Positions 1 to 7,638 of a DNA stretch of 64,000 nt are shown here, piece by piece. The notes beneath the pieces are model-generated. The model was not told where the DNA came from, made no database searches, and was given only the letters and a program-made list of their open reading frames with translations. Positions within the stretch are counted from its first letter, which is position 1. The number at the start of each line of letters is the position of its first letter. This stretch comes from Myxococcales bacterium (GTDB lineage Bacteria > Myxococcota_A > Polyangia > Polyangiales > Ga0077539): assembly GCA_030652255.1 (NCBI GenBank), contig JAUSAZ010000062.1:39369-103368 (forward strand), given 5' to 3'. The translations under genes and the position numbers were made by a program.

Positions 1-32
1 CGAACGACCTCCTGGTCGCCCAGGGAAACTAA
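1..32 (+). CDS. 3' end of a gene upstream of nuoN (probably nuoM)
   Basis: An open frame enters from the left edge and ends NDLLVAQGN-stop at bases 30-32, four bases before the nuoN start. In complex I operons the gene before nuoN is normally nuoM, so this is inferred to be its last ten codons. The fragment is too short to identify by itself; the call rests on position. Confidence 0.55.
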   Translation, partial: NDLLVAQGN

Positions 33-35
33 GCC

Positions 36-1592
36 GTGAACTTCCTGCTGGTCCTCGCCCCGATCCTCACCCTCGCCGTCGGCGGGGTGGTCCTCATGAT
101 GCTCGACGCCTTCCAGAAGGAAGACGGCCAGCTCGCGATGCCCACGGCGCTGCTGCACTTCGTGGCCGCGGCCGCCGCACTCGCGCTCTGGCAGCGCGGC
201 ATCCCCGCGGACGGCGCCGCCCTCGTCGCCCCGTGGCTCACCGTCGACCGCACGGGGCTCTTCCTCGCCGCGGTCATCTCCGTCGGCGGCGCCCTCGCGT
301 CGCTGCTCGCCGGCGGCTACCTCGCCGAGCACAAGATCGACCGCGGGGAGTACTACCCCCTCGTCGCGTTCTCCTCCGCGGGCGCCATCATGCTCGCGCA
401 GTCGGGCGACACGCTCACCCTCTTCCTCGGCCTCGAGACCATGTCCCTCGGCGTCTACGCCCTCACGGGCTTCCGCCGCAGCAACGCGCGCTCCGCCGAG
501 GCGGCGCTCAAGTACTTCCTGCTCGGCTCCTTCGCGGCCGCGCTGCTGCTCTTCGGCGCCGCGCTGCTCTACGCCGTCACCGGGCACACCGACTACGCCG
601 GCATCGCCCAGGGCCTGCGCCCGACCGCCGAGCTCCCGTCCGACCTCGTGGCCCGCGCCGCCGAGGAGACCCTCCGCGCCGTCCACACCCGCATCTCCAT
701 CTTCGCGATGGTGCTCATCCTCGTGGGCCTCGCCTTCAAGATCGGCGCGGTGCCCTTCCACATGTGGACGCCCGACGCCTACGAGGGCGCCCCCACCTCG
801 ACCACCGCGTACATGAGCGTCGTGGTGAAGGCCGCGGCCTTCGGCGCCTTCATGCGCATCATGCTCACGGTCTTCGGCGACGTGGGCAGCGCCAGCGGCA
901 CCGCCGGCTGGCCCGCCATCCTCGCCTGGATCGCCGTGCTCACGATGACCGTGGGCAACCTCATGGCCCTCACGCAGACGAGCGTGAAGCGCATGCTGGC
1001 GTACAGCTCCATCGCGCACGCGGGCTACATCCTGCTGGGCGTGCTCACGGCGCCCCGCGACGGCGTCGGCGTCACGGCGCAGGCCTCGGTGCTCTTCTAC
1101 CTCGCCGGCTACGCGGTCACCAACGTGGGCGTCTTCGCGGCCCTCGCCCTCGCCGGCCGACGCGGCGCCGAGGCCGTGAGCTTCGACGACCTCGCGGGCT
1201 ACGCGCGGCGCCACCCGGCCGCGGGCTTCGCGCTGGCGTTCTTCCTCCTGTCGCTCACGGGCATCCCCCCGACGGTGGGCTTCTTCGCGAAGTTCTACGT
1301 GGTGCGGGCGACGCTCGACGCGGGCTACACCACGCTGGCCATCATCGCGATGCTCAACAGCGCCGTGTCGGCCTACTACTACCTCGGCGTGCTGGTGAAG
1401 ATGTACATGCGCGACCCCGCCCCGGGCGCCGCGCAGGCCGCGCCCAACAAGTCGTTCTACATCGTGTTCACCATCATCGTGTCGGCCCTCCTGGTGCTGC
1501 ACATGGGCATGACCCCCGGCCGCTGGCTGGGCCTCGCCACCGAGGCCGTCACCCCCGCCGCCGCTCCCGCCGCTCCCGCCGCGTCGCCCTGA
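36..1592 (+). CDS. nuoN: NADH-quinone oxidoreductase subunit N (complex I)
   Basis: Membrane subunit of respiratory complex I, one of the three antiporter-like proton-pumping subunits that couple NADH:quinone electron transfer to proton movement. The 518-residue protein is close to the usual family length and consists almost wholly of hydrophobic helices. It carries the conserved core GLAFKIGAVPFHMWTPDAYE (about residues 232-251), including the lysine and MWTPD stretch of the Proton_antipo_M family, and TSVKRMLAYSSIAHAGY around residue 310-330. The GTG start lies 3 bases after the upstream stop, consistent with translational coupling at the end of a nuo operon. The tail is a low-complexity Ala/Pro run. 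No gene follows closely in the same pathway, so this is probably the last gene of the operon. Confidence 0.95.
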   Translation: MNFLLVLAPILTLAVGGVVLMMLDAFQKEDGQLAMPTALLHFVAAAAALALWQRGIPADGAALVAPWLTVDRTGLFLAAVISVGGALASLLAGGYLAEHKIDRGEYYPLVAFSSAGAIMLAQSGDTLTLFLGLETMSLGVYALTGFRRSNARSAEAALKYFLLGSFAAALLLFGAALLYAVTGHTDYAGIAQGLRPTAELPSDLVARAAEETLRAVHTRISIFAMVLILVGLAFKIGAVPFHMWTPDAYEGAPTSTTAYMSVVVKAAAFGAFMRIMLTVFGDVGSASGTAGWPAILAWIAVLTMTVGNLMALTQTSVKRMLAYSSIAHAGYILLGVLTAPRDGVGVTAQASVLFYLAGYAVTNVGVFAALALAGRRGAEAVSFDDLAGYARRHPAAGFALAFFLLSLTGIPPTVGFFAKFYVVRATLDAGYTTLAIIAMLNSAVSAYYYLGVLVKMYMRDPAPGAAQAAPNKSFYIVFTIIVSALLVLHMGMTPGRWLGLATEAVTPAAAPAAPAASP

Positions 1593-1721
1593 CGCCCCGC
1601 CTCGAAGCCCCAACAAAACAAGCGCTCCAGCGCGGCACAGTGCTTCGCCGGGTGGGCGGCCCCGAGCGAGGCCGCGGGTAGTGCTGTCCGTGTCACTCGC
1701 GGCGGGTATACCCTCTGGCGG

Positions 1722-2327
1722 ATGTCTGGCGACGCGGCCCGCACCCTCGATCCGGAGTTTCCCAACCTCGACCCCGAGGTGCTGCGGGGCTACCGCAACG
1801 CGCCGGAGACGATGGTCGCCGAGGTGATCGATGGGGAACTCCACCTGGTGAACCGTCCCCGCCCACGTCACGCCCGATCGATCATCGCCCTGGCGGGTGA
1901 CCTCCGCGGACCCTTCGATCGTGGGCGCGATGGGCCCGGGGGGTGGGTCTTCCTGAGCGAGCCCGAGCTATGGCTTGGGCCGCGCCCCGACATCCTCGTG
2001 CCAGACCTCGCGGGCTGGCGTCGTGATCGGGTGCCGGTGGGCTTCCTCGATCCCGAAGGCGTCGGCATCTCCCTCGCGCCGGATTGGGTGTGCGAGGTGC
2101 TCTCGCCCTCGACGGCGGGCGTCGACCGGAAGAAGAAGCTGCCCATCTTCCACCGCGAGGGCGTCGGCCACGCATGGCTGGTCGACCCGATCGCGCGCAC
2201 GGTGGAGGTCTATCGTCGGCACGAGCTCGGATGGCTCGTGCTGGCCACCTTCGAGGGCGACGAGGTCGTACGGGCCGAGCCCTTCGACGCGGTGCCGATT
2301 GAGCTGGCCGCCCTGTGGACGCTGTAG
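1722..2327 (+). CDS. Uma2 family endonuclease (DUF820)
   Basis: 201-residue protein of the Uma2/DUF820 family, a restriction-endonuclease-like fold often found in many copies in cyanobacteria, Chloroflexi and myxobacteria; the substrate is not known. Recognisable pieces in order are the entry region MVAEVIDGELHLVNRPRPRH, LGPRPDILVPDLAGWRR (PD of the PD-(D/E)xK-like core), PDWVCEVLSPSTAGVDRKKK (E...K) and the H-AWLVDP strand. The putative catalytic D, E and K residues all seem present, so it may be active. It stands alone between nuoN and the light-sensing cluster and is read on the plus strand. A second Uma2-like gene lies at 25468. Confidence 0.85.
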   Translation: MSGDAARTLDPEFPNLDPEVLRGYRNAPETMVAEVIDGELHLVNRPRPRHARSIIALAGDLRGPFDRGRDGPGGWVFLSEPELWLGPRPDILVPDLAGWRRDRVPVGFLDPEGVGISLAPDWVCEVLSPSTAGVDRKKKLPIFHREGVGHAWLVDPIARTVEVYRRHELGWLVLATFEGDEVVRAEPFDAVPIELAALWTL

Positions 2328-2418
2328 CGACGTCGGAGCGCGCCACGAGGTCCGTCGTCAGTACGGAGGCGGCTCCAGCCGCGCGCGCCATCTACGAAGA
2401 CCCTCCGGGGCTCGCGGA

Positions 2419-3564
2419 TCAGCCGAGCGATGGCGTGGTCGCCGCCGGGACCGCCGTGGGACGCGCGATGGCGTAGCCCTGGACGTAGCGCACGCCGTGT
2501 GCGCGCAGCCAGGCGAGTTCCTCGACGCACTCGATGCCCTCGGCGATGGAGGGGATCGAGAGCCCCTCGGCGAGCTCGAGGAGCTTGGCGACGATGACGG
2601 CCTTGTAGGGGTCGGCGTGGACGTTGCGAATCAGCTCCATGTCGACCTTGATGAAGTCGGGCCGAAGGAGGTGGATGAGGTTGAGCTGGGAGAAGCCTGC
2701 CCCCACGTCGTCGAGCGCCACGCGGAACCCCTGCGTGCGGTAGAAATCGAGCACCCTGCGCAGGTGGGCAGGGTCCTGGGCCTGGCCCGACTCGACGACC
2801 TCGAAGACCACCCGGCCGTGGGCGAGGCCGAGCTCGTCGACGGCGCGGACGGTGCGCTGTAGGCAGAACACCGGGTCGTAGATGGCCGCGGGGCTGAAGT
2901 TCACGAAGACCGACTGGTCGGCGGGGATGTCGGCGGCGCCGCGGAGGGCCGAGAGCCGGGCGGCGAGGTCGACCTGGAAGAGCAGGTCGGCGTCGGCGGC
3001 GGCTCCGAAGATGGCGCCCGGGTAGATGACGGAGCCGTCCGGGGCGCGTCCGCGCAGGAGGGCCTCGTGGCCGAAGAGGCGCGAGGTGTCGTCGGCGGCG
3101 ACGATGGGCTGGTACCAGCTCGTGAAGCGCTCTTCGCGCAGGAGGTCCAGGAGCCAGATCGAGCGGTCGACGGTGGCGAACTCCGCGAACGACCTCACGC
3201 GACTGATGTCGTCGAAACCGGGCAGGTCGTCGCCTGCGTACAGGAGGGCGCGCGTGTCGGCGCACTCCTTCGGGGTGAGCGCGTCGACGAGGGCGGCCAC
3301 GACGCCCGCGCGGCTCTCCTCGTCGACCGCGACCGACAGGCAACCAGCGCCGCTGAAGGGAATCGCGTGGCCCCCGGCGCGCAGCCTCGCCACGGCCTTG
3401 GCGCGGCTGTGGCCGAGCGGAAACCACAGGAAGAGCGTCCCGGCCGCGGGGGGCGGCTCTGGGAGGCGCTCGCAGCGCTCGCAGCCGCTCGAGCGCGGCG
3501 TGAACGTGGTGTCCCCGGCGGGGCGATCGGACCGGCGAGTTGCCGAAGGTACGAGTGATGGCAT
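2419..3564 (-). CDS. EAL-domain cyclic-di-GMP phosphodiesterase with N-terminal CxxC region
   Basis: 381 residues, predicted to hydrolyse c-di-GMP in the cytoplasm. The EAL domain fills about residues 140-375 and seems catalytically complete: HEALLRG (E167), VNFSP (N222), FEVVES (E255), ALDDVGAGFS (D285-D286), IKVD (K306), AEGIE (E342) and VQGYAIA (Q362). Before it lies an N-terminal domain of about 130 residues with C28-x-x-C31 and LFLWFPLGHS, which could be a small sensory domain; its ligand is unknown. It is the third gene of a minus-strand run PYP, diguanylate cyclase, EAL. The 97-bp gap before it is larger than the overlap between the first two genes, so it may also have its own promoter. 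Making and breaking enzymes side by side suggest light-tuned c-di-GMP turnover. Confidence 0.9.
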   Translation of the reverse strand: MPSLVPSATRRSDRPAGDTTFTPRSSGCERCERLPEPPPAAGTLFLWFPLGHSRAKAVARLRAGGHAIPFSGAGCLSVAVDEESRAGVVAALVDALTPKECADTRALLYAGDDLPGFDDISRVRSFAEFATVDRSIWLLDLLREERFTSWYQPIVAADDTSRLFGHEALLRGRAPDGSVIYPGAIFGAAADADLLFQVDLAARLSALRGAADIPADQSVFVNFSPAAIYDPVFCLQRTVRAVDELGLAHGRVVFEVVESGQAQDPAHLRRVLDFYRTQGFRVALDDVGAGFSQLNLIHLLRPDFIKVDMELIRNVHADPYKAVIVAKLLELAEGLSIPSIAEGIECVEELAWLRAHGVRYVQGYAIARPTAVPAATTPSLG

Positions 3565-3661
3565 GAGCCCTCTACAACGGTCGCCGAGTGAGCGGACAAA
3601 AGGGCGTGGCGGGATCGCGTGACGAATGCAGCGCGCCGATCGCGGCGGGGGGACGGTCGCA

Positions 3662-4966
3662 TCAGGGGTCCGGGGCGGGGGCCAGCACGACCCGGTTGCG
3701 GCCCCGGCGCTTGGCCTCGTAGAGGGCCGCGTCGGCGAGGGCGACCAGGCCCTCCGGGGTCGCGCCTGCGGGGCCGACCTGCGCGACCCCGAGGCTGACC
3801 GTGAAGCGGATGGTGTCCGCCCCGTGGGCGACCCGCAACGACTCGACGGCGACGCGCACGCGCTCGGCCGCGGCCCGGCCGCCCGGGCGGTCGGTCGCCG
3901 GGAGCAGCAGGGCGAACTCCTCGCCGCCGACGCGCGCGAAGAGGTCGCACTCGCGCAGCTGGTCGCGGCAGGCGTGCGCGAGCGCCACGAGCACGGCGTC
4001 GCCGCCGGGGTGGCCGTGCAGGTCGTTGACGCGCTTGAAGTGGTCGGCGTCGAGCATGATCAGGCAGAAGGGCTCGCCCTCCGCGCCCCACCGACGGAAC
4101 TCCGCCGCAAGCGCCTCGTCGAAGCCGCGGCGGTTGGTCGCGCCGGTCAGCGGATCGGTGTGGGCGAGGCTGCGCAGGGCGTCCTCGTTGCGCTTGCGCC
4201 GGGTGAGGTCGCGGACGATGTGCGTGAACCCGACGGGCCGCCCGTCGGCGTCCTCGGCCACCGAGAGCACGCAGTTGCCCCAGAACCGCGTGGACTCCTT
4301 GCGCCCCCACCAGCCCTCATCCTCCGCCCAGCCCTGGGCGGTGGCGCCTTGCAGGAGCGCCGCGCTCCGCTCGCGGGGCTGGTGGGTCCGCGCGAGCAGC
4401 ATGGAGTGGTCGCGCCCGAGCACCTCCTCGGCAGCGTACCCGAAGAGGCGCTCGGCCGACTTGTTCCAGGTCTCCACGCGGCCCGCGAGGTCGACGGCGA
4501 AGATGGCGTAGTCGCGCACGCCGTCGAGCACCGCCCGGAACCGCACCTCCGTCGCCTGCGCCGCCCGCTCCTGCGCCGCGGAGCGGGAGACGTCCGCCGC
4601 CACGGCCATGATCTTGGTCGCGTTGAGCTTGATGAGCGTGAGCGTGAGCACCAGCGGGAGCGCCTGCCCCGGGGCGCGCTGCCCGACCTCGATGCGCTGG
4701 TTCTCGCAGATGGTGCCGGCGGTGGCCGTGAGGTCGGCGACGGACGCCCGCAGGGTCGGCGCGAAGGGCGCCAGGACGTCCAGCAGGTTGGTGATCTCCG
4801 GCTCCGCCGAGAGCGTCATGAAGATCCGTGCGCCGGCGGGGTTCATCATCTCGACCCCGCCCTCGCCGTCGAGCTGGGCGATGGCGAGGGGGCAGAGGTA
4901 GAGGAAGTCGAGGAGCGCCTCGTTGTCCCGCTCCAGCTGCGCGACGAGCGCGTCGACGTCGCTCAC
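3662..4966 (-). CDS. PAS-PAS-GGDEF diguanylate cyclase
   Basis: 434 residues. Two PAS-like sensor domains (about residues 12-125 and 138-258) are followed by a GGDEF domain (about 262-430). The signature is GGEEF (347-351), an active variant, and RECD (338-341) sits five residues before it, exactly where the RxxD inhibitory c-di-GMP site belongs, so product inhibition is likely. The second PAS has the usual NKSAERLFGY and VRDLTRRKR edges. The GTG at 4966 is chosen because it overlaps the TGA of the upstream PYP gene (GTGA). An open frame runs on to 5926 on this strand but is only the antisense of the BLUF gene and lacks domain sense. Tight coupling suggests the PYP protein and this cyclase act together, perhaps with PYP as a light-dependent partner of the PAS domains; that link is inference. 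Confidence 0.9.
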   Translation of the reverse strand: MSDVDALVAQLERDNEALLDFLYLCPLAIAQLDGEGGVEMMNPAGARIFMTLSAEPEITNLLDVLAPFAPTLRASVADLTATAGTICENQRIEVGQRAPGQALPLVLTLTLIKLNATKIMAVAADVSRSAAQERAAQATEVRFRAVLDGVRDYAIFAVDLAGRVETWNKSAERLFGYAAEEVLGRDHSMLLARTHQPRERSAALLQGATAQGWAEDEGWWGRKESTRFWGNCVLSVAEDADGRPVGFTHIVRDLTRRKRNEDALRSLAHTDPLTGATNRRGFDEALAAEFRRWGAEGEPFCLIMLDADHFKRVNDLHGHPGGDAVLVALAHACRDQLRECDLFARVGGEEFALLLPATDRPGGRAAAERVRVAVESLRVAHGADTIRFTVSLGVAQVGPAGATPEGLVALADAALYEAKRRGRNRVVLAPAPDP

Positions 4967-5325
4967 GCCCGCTCGCGGACGATGATGTACATCCTGCGCG
5001 CGTCGGGCCGCCGCAACAGACGGAGCGTCACCTTGCGAGGGCGCATCTTCAACGTGAAGACGTAGGGGAGGCTCTCGTCGAGGGCGCCGAGGTCCTCGAA
5101 GCGCTGGGCCACCATGAAGTTGTTGGTGCACGGCGCGACCTCGGTGAAGAAGTGCCGCCCGAGGACCCGGGCCGGACTCATGCCCGAGAGCTTCGATTCG
5201 AAGGTGTTGTACCGCTCCATCACGCCGTCGGGCGCGAGGCCGATGACCCCGTAGGCGAGCGCGTCCAGGGCCTCGTCGGAGGCCTCCTCCAGCCAGCGGT
5301 GCAGGTCCGGGTGCTCGAAATCCAT
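4963..5325 (-). CDS. pyp: Photoactive yellow protein (PYP), blue-light receptor
   Basis: 120-residue cytosolic PAS-fold protein. It aligns along its length with Halorhodospira PYP with a constant offset of 3. The chromophore cysteine C69 is C66 in FFTEVAPCTNN, the p-coumarate hydrogen-bonding pair Y42/E46 is Y39/E43 in MERYNTFES, and T50 is replaced by Ser and R52 by Met. It should therefore bind p-coumaric acid and photocycle, with possibly shifted colour or kinetics from the R52M change. Start: the ATG at 5325 has GGAG 11 bases upstream and gives the family length; an in-frame ATG at 5388 would add 21 unlikely residues. Its stop overlaps the start of the cyclase gene. The p-coumarate pathway genes (tyrosine ammonia lyase, CoA ligase) are not in this window. 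Confidence 0.9.
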   Translation of the reverse strand: MDFEHPDLHRWLEEASDEALDALAYGVIGLAPDGVMERYNTFESKLSGMSPARVLGRHFFTEVAPCTNNFMVAQRFEDLGALDESLPYVFTLKMRPRKVTLRLLRRPDARRMYIIVRERA

Positions 5326-5533
5326 GGGCGGGTGATCTCCAGGGGGCGCGCGTCTGTGTTGCGAGTGCGCGCGGCCTTCGCCCGCCATTATCGGTCGGGC
5401 CGGCCGGGACCATGAGGCGTGGGCGTGTGATTGCCGTGGTCGCGCGCCGGGCGCCCCCGGTCGGGCTCAAGCCGCGGGGGGGGTGACCGATAGCACCCGT
5501 CGCACCCGCGGCGATCGCGGCACAGGAGACGGG
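5326..5533. promoter_or_regulatory. Shared divergent promoter region of the PYP and BLUF transcripts
   Basis: This 208-bp gap separates two photoreceptor genes read away from each other, so it must hold both promoters unless longer transcripts enter. It is GC-rich, with a less GC-rich patch around 5389-5396. I could not see a convincing -10/-35 pair or sigma54 motif. The BLUF ribosome site (AGGAG) lies at its right end. Confidence 0.4.
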
Positions 5534-5980
5534 ATGAGCGAGTCGACGTCGTCGGAGGAGGCCCTGGCGTTCATGGTGTACGGCAGCGCCAGCGTCGGGC
5601 AGATGGACGAACGGGCGCTGCTGGACCTCCTCCAGCAATGCCGCGACAACAACGCGCGCCTCGGCATCACGGGCCTGCTGCTCCACCGCAACGGGAACTT
5701 CCTGCAGGTGCTGGAAGGGCCGCCGGACGTCATCCGCTCGCTCTACCACCGGATCCGCGTGGACGCGCGCCACCGCGGCTGCTTCACCCTCAGCGAGGGG
5801 ACGCTGAGCGAGCGGATGTTCCCGACGTGGTCCATGGCCTTCCGTCGCGCGGCGCAGCTTTCGGACGAAGACCGGGCCGAGGTCGAGGGGTGGATGGAGG
5901 AGGCGCCGCAGGTGGTCGGGCGCCACCCCGCCCGGGCCGTCGGAACGCTCCTCGCGGTCTTCCAGAGGATCATGCGCTGA
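5534..5980 (+). CDS. BLUF-domain flavin blue-light sensor
   Basis: 148-residue short BLUF protein (sensor of blue light using FAD). All hallmark residues are present with a constant offset of 5 against AppA: Y16 (FMVYGSAS), N40 (RDNNARLGITG), Q58 (GNFLQVLEG) and W99 (FPTWSMAF). The Tyr-Gln flavin switch should therefore work. After the BLUF fold (about residues 8-105) there is only a short helical tail (ELSDEDRAEVEGW-type), so output must be through a partner protein. Start: the ATG at 5534 with AGGAG at 5524-5528; an upstream in-frame start would add 17 residues not typical of the family. It is transcribed divergently from the PYP/cyclase genes and followed 5 bases later by the broken second PYP gene. 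Confidence 0.93.
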   Translation: MSESTSSEEALAFMVYGSASVGQMDERALLDLLQQCRDNNARLGITGLLLHRNGNFLQVLEGPPDVIRSLYHRIRVDARHRGCFTLSEGTLSERMFPTWSMAFRRAAQLSDEDRAEVEGWMEEAPQVVGRHPARAVGTLLAVFQRIMR

Positions 5981-5985
5981 CGCAT

Positions 5986-6440
5986 GTGACGATTCGTGCT
6001 TGCCGGTCCCGCCCGCAGGTACCCAAGACGAGTTGGATGATCGATCACATCGCGCTCGACCGGGCGGGCCGCGTGGTCATCTACAATCGGGCCGAGGAGC
6101 ACCTCGCGCACCGCAGCCGCGCCGACGTCCTCGGCCGCGAGTTCTTCATCGAGGTCGCCCGTGCATGAACGTCCGCGAGCTCGCGGGTGAGTTCTTCCTC
6201 CGCATCGGGAAGGGCCCCTTCGAGCGACGGACGGAGTTCAGCTTCCCGTTTCCCGTGCTCGCCGAGCCGCGCGACGTAGCGGTCACGCTGCGCTCCTTCG
6301 AGGCGGGCGGGAAGCCCTTCGGCTGCCTCATCATCGAGGACATCTCGCTCCGGCGCTCGGTCGATCGCATGAAGGAAACCCTGGCGGCCCTGCTGGTGCA
6401 CGACCTGAAGAACCCCCTCTCGGTGGTCGCGGGAAACCGG
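5986..6440 (+). pseudogene. Broken second PYP fused to a histidine kinase
   Basis: Reads as a PYP domain followed by a kinase, but in two or three frames. From a GTG at 5986 the frame contains MIDHIALDRAG, VIYNRAEE (Y42/E46 equivalents) and LGREFFIEVA, then hits a stop at 6166-6168. The next frame begins RPCMNVRELAGEFF, so one missing base near 6160 would restore EVA-PC with the chromophore cysteine. That second frame continues through the PYP C-terminal half into LLVHDLKNPLSVVAGN, a histidine-kinase H-box, and then stops matching. N-terminal to MIDHIALD another frame reads GTQDELDD, which suits a PYP N-terminus, so a further small deletion near 6037-6045 is likely. The ATPase domain is entirely missing. 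PYP-linked kinases are known in other bacteria; this one is decayed unless sequencing errors are involved. Confidence 0.75.
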
Positions 6441-6472
6441 TCCGCGGCGACCCCGCCGGGCGAGCGCGCTTC

Positions 6473-7369
6473 GTGGCGACGATGCGGCGCCTCGGGGTGA
6501 GCGCCGCGGGCATACCCGCCTTCGTGGTGGGGCGCGAGTGGGAGATCGGCTACAGCCCCGGGGTCACCGAGGCGCGGGTTCAGGCGATGCTGCGCCGCGC
6601 CCACGTCGGCGCCGGGGCCCCGCGAACGATCGAGGTGCCGCTGCTGGGGCGCATCGAGCCGGCGACGGTGTCGCTGCCGGCGCTCATCCTCTCGATGGGG
6701 CTCGTCGACGGGCTCAACCCCTGCGCCATGTGGGTGCTGCTGGTGCTGATGGGCGTCCTGCTGCAGACGCGCGACACGCGGCGGATGCTGCGCTACGCGA
6801 GCGTCTTCGTGACCATGTCCGGGCTGGTGTACTTCGGCTTCATGACGGCGTGGTCGGCGCTGTTCAGCCTGGTGGGCCTCTCGTCGGCCGCGACGCGCGC
6901 CCTCGGCGTGGTGCTCCTCGTGATGGGCGCCATCAACCTCAAGGAGCTCGTCTGGTTCAAGCGGGGCGTGTCGCTGATGATCCCCGACGCGGCGAAGCCG
7001 TCGCTCTACCGGAGGATGCGCGGCATCGTCGGCGCAGCGAGCGCCCCCGCGGCCCTCGGCGGCGTCGCGGCGCTGGCCTTCGTGGTCAACCTGGTCGAGC
7101 TCGGGTGCACCCTGGGACTGCCTGCGGTCTACACCCGCATCCTGTCGCTCAGGGATCTCCCGGTCGGCGAGCGCCTCGCGTGGATCGGGCTCTACAACAT
7201 CGCCTACGTGGTGCCCCTGACGGGCGTGGTGCTGGTCGTGGTGACGCTGCGGCGCAAGGTGAGCCTGGGCGAGGGGGCCGCGCGGGCGCTGAAGTTCGTC
7301 AGCGGCGTCGCGCTCGCGGGCTTCGGGGTGCTCTTCCTCGTGGCGCCCGAGGTGATGACCAGCCGGTGA
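6473..7369 (+). CDS. CcdA/DsbD-like membrane protein with truncated glutaredoxin-type N-terminus
   Basis: 298 residues in an intact frame. Residues 1-45 (VATMRRLGVSAAGIPAFVVG then EIGYSPG) look like the C-terminal half of a glutaredoxin/thioredoxin fold with its cis-Pro loop (GIPAF), but the half that would hold CxxC is absent. Residues about 60-298 form six membrane helices with the paired CcdA-type cysteines, GLVDGLNPCAMWVL and NLVELGCTLGLPAVY, which pass reducing power across the membrane. The frame is readable a little upstream (DPAGRARFVATM), then meets the kinase remnant near 6440. The likeliest history is a deletion that removed the end of the PYP-kinase gene and the start of this one. 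A GTG at 6473 could still start a product, but thiol transfer without the N-terminal CxxC is doubtful. Confidence 0.7.
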   Translation: MATMRRLGVSAAGIPAFVVGREWEIGYSPGVTEARVQAMLRRAHVGAGAPRTIEVPLLGRIEPATVSLPALILSMGLVDGLNPCAMWVLLVLMGVLLQTRDTRRMLRYASVFVTMSGLVYFGFMTAWSALFSLVGLSSAATRALGVVLLVMGAINLKELVWFKRGVSLMIPDAAKPSLYRRMRGIVGAASAPAALGGVAALAFVVNLVELGCTLGLPAVYTRILSLRDLPVGERLAWIGLYNIAYVVPLTGVVLVVVTLRRKVSLGEGAARALKFVSGVALAGFGVLFLVAPEVMTSR

Positions 7370-7378
7370 CGTCACCGG
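7363..7378. repeat. Perfect 16-bp palindrome overlapping a stop codon
   Basis: CCGGTGACGTCACCGG reads the same on both strands and contains the TGA of the CcdA-like gene. It could be a protein-binding site for the downstream peroxiredoxin region, a small stem, or chance in GC-rich DNA. The remaining 260 bases to the peroxiredoxin gene hold only a weak GCAGT-GACTGC repeat near 7440 and no clear promoter. Confidence 0.4.
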
Positions 7379-7638
7379 ATGGCGAGCACCCGTCGCGTCG
7401 TCGGGACGCACCGGCCGACGCACATCGTTCGTGAGCGTGCAGTGACTGCAGCGGGTTGGGGCCGCTGGGACCAGCGACCTGACGACGGCCCGAGGCGGGT
7501 ACGCACGATGCGTATGGAGGTCCCCGCGGATGGCAGGGCCACTGACCTGGACGACTCACGACCAGGCCCGCGAGCCATCTCGCGCACAACGGCTTGAGCG
7601 TAGCGAACGCGATTCACAATCAAGGAGGATGAGAGACG

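Noticed and set aside
1593..1721. Terminator after nuoN
   Set aside because: The gap has short GC-rich complementarities but no stable stem followed by a T-run.
3662..5926. 754-residue reading of the diguanylate cyclase
   Set aside because: Residues before GTG 4966 are antisense to the BLUF gene and out of frame with PYP; the shorter form begins at a GTGA overlap and contains all domains.
5986..6500. An intact second PYP-kinase gene
   Set aside because: The PYP halves lie in different frames and the kinase has no ATPase domain, so it is listed as a pseudogene.
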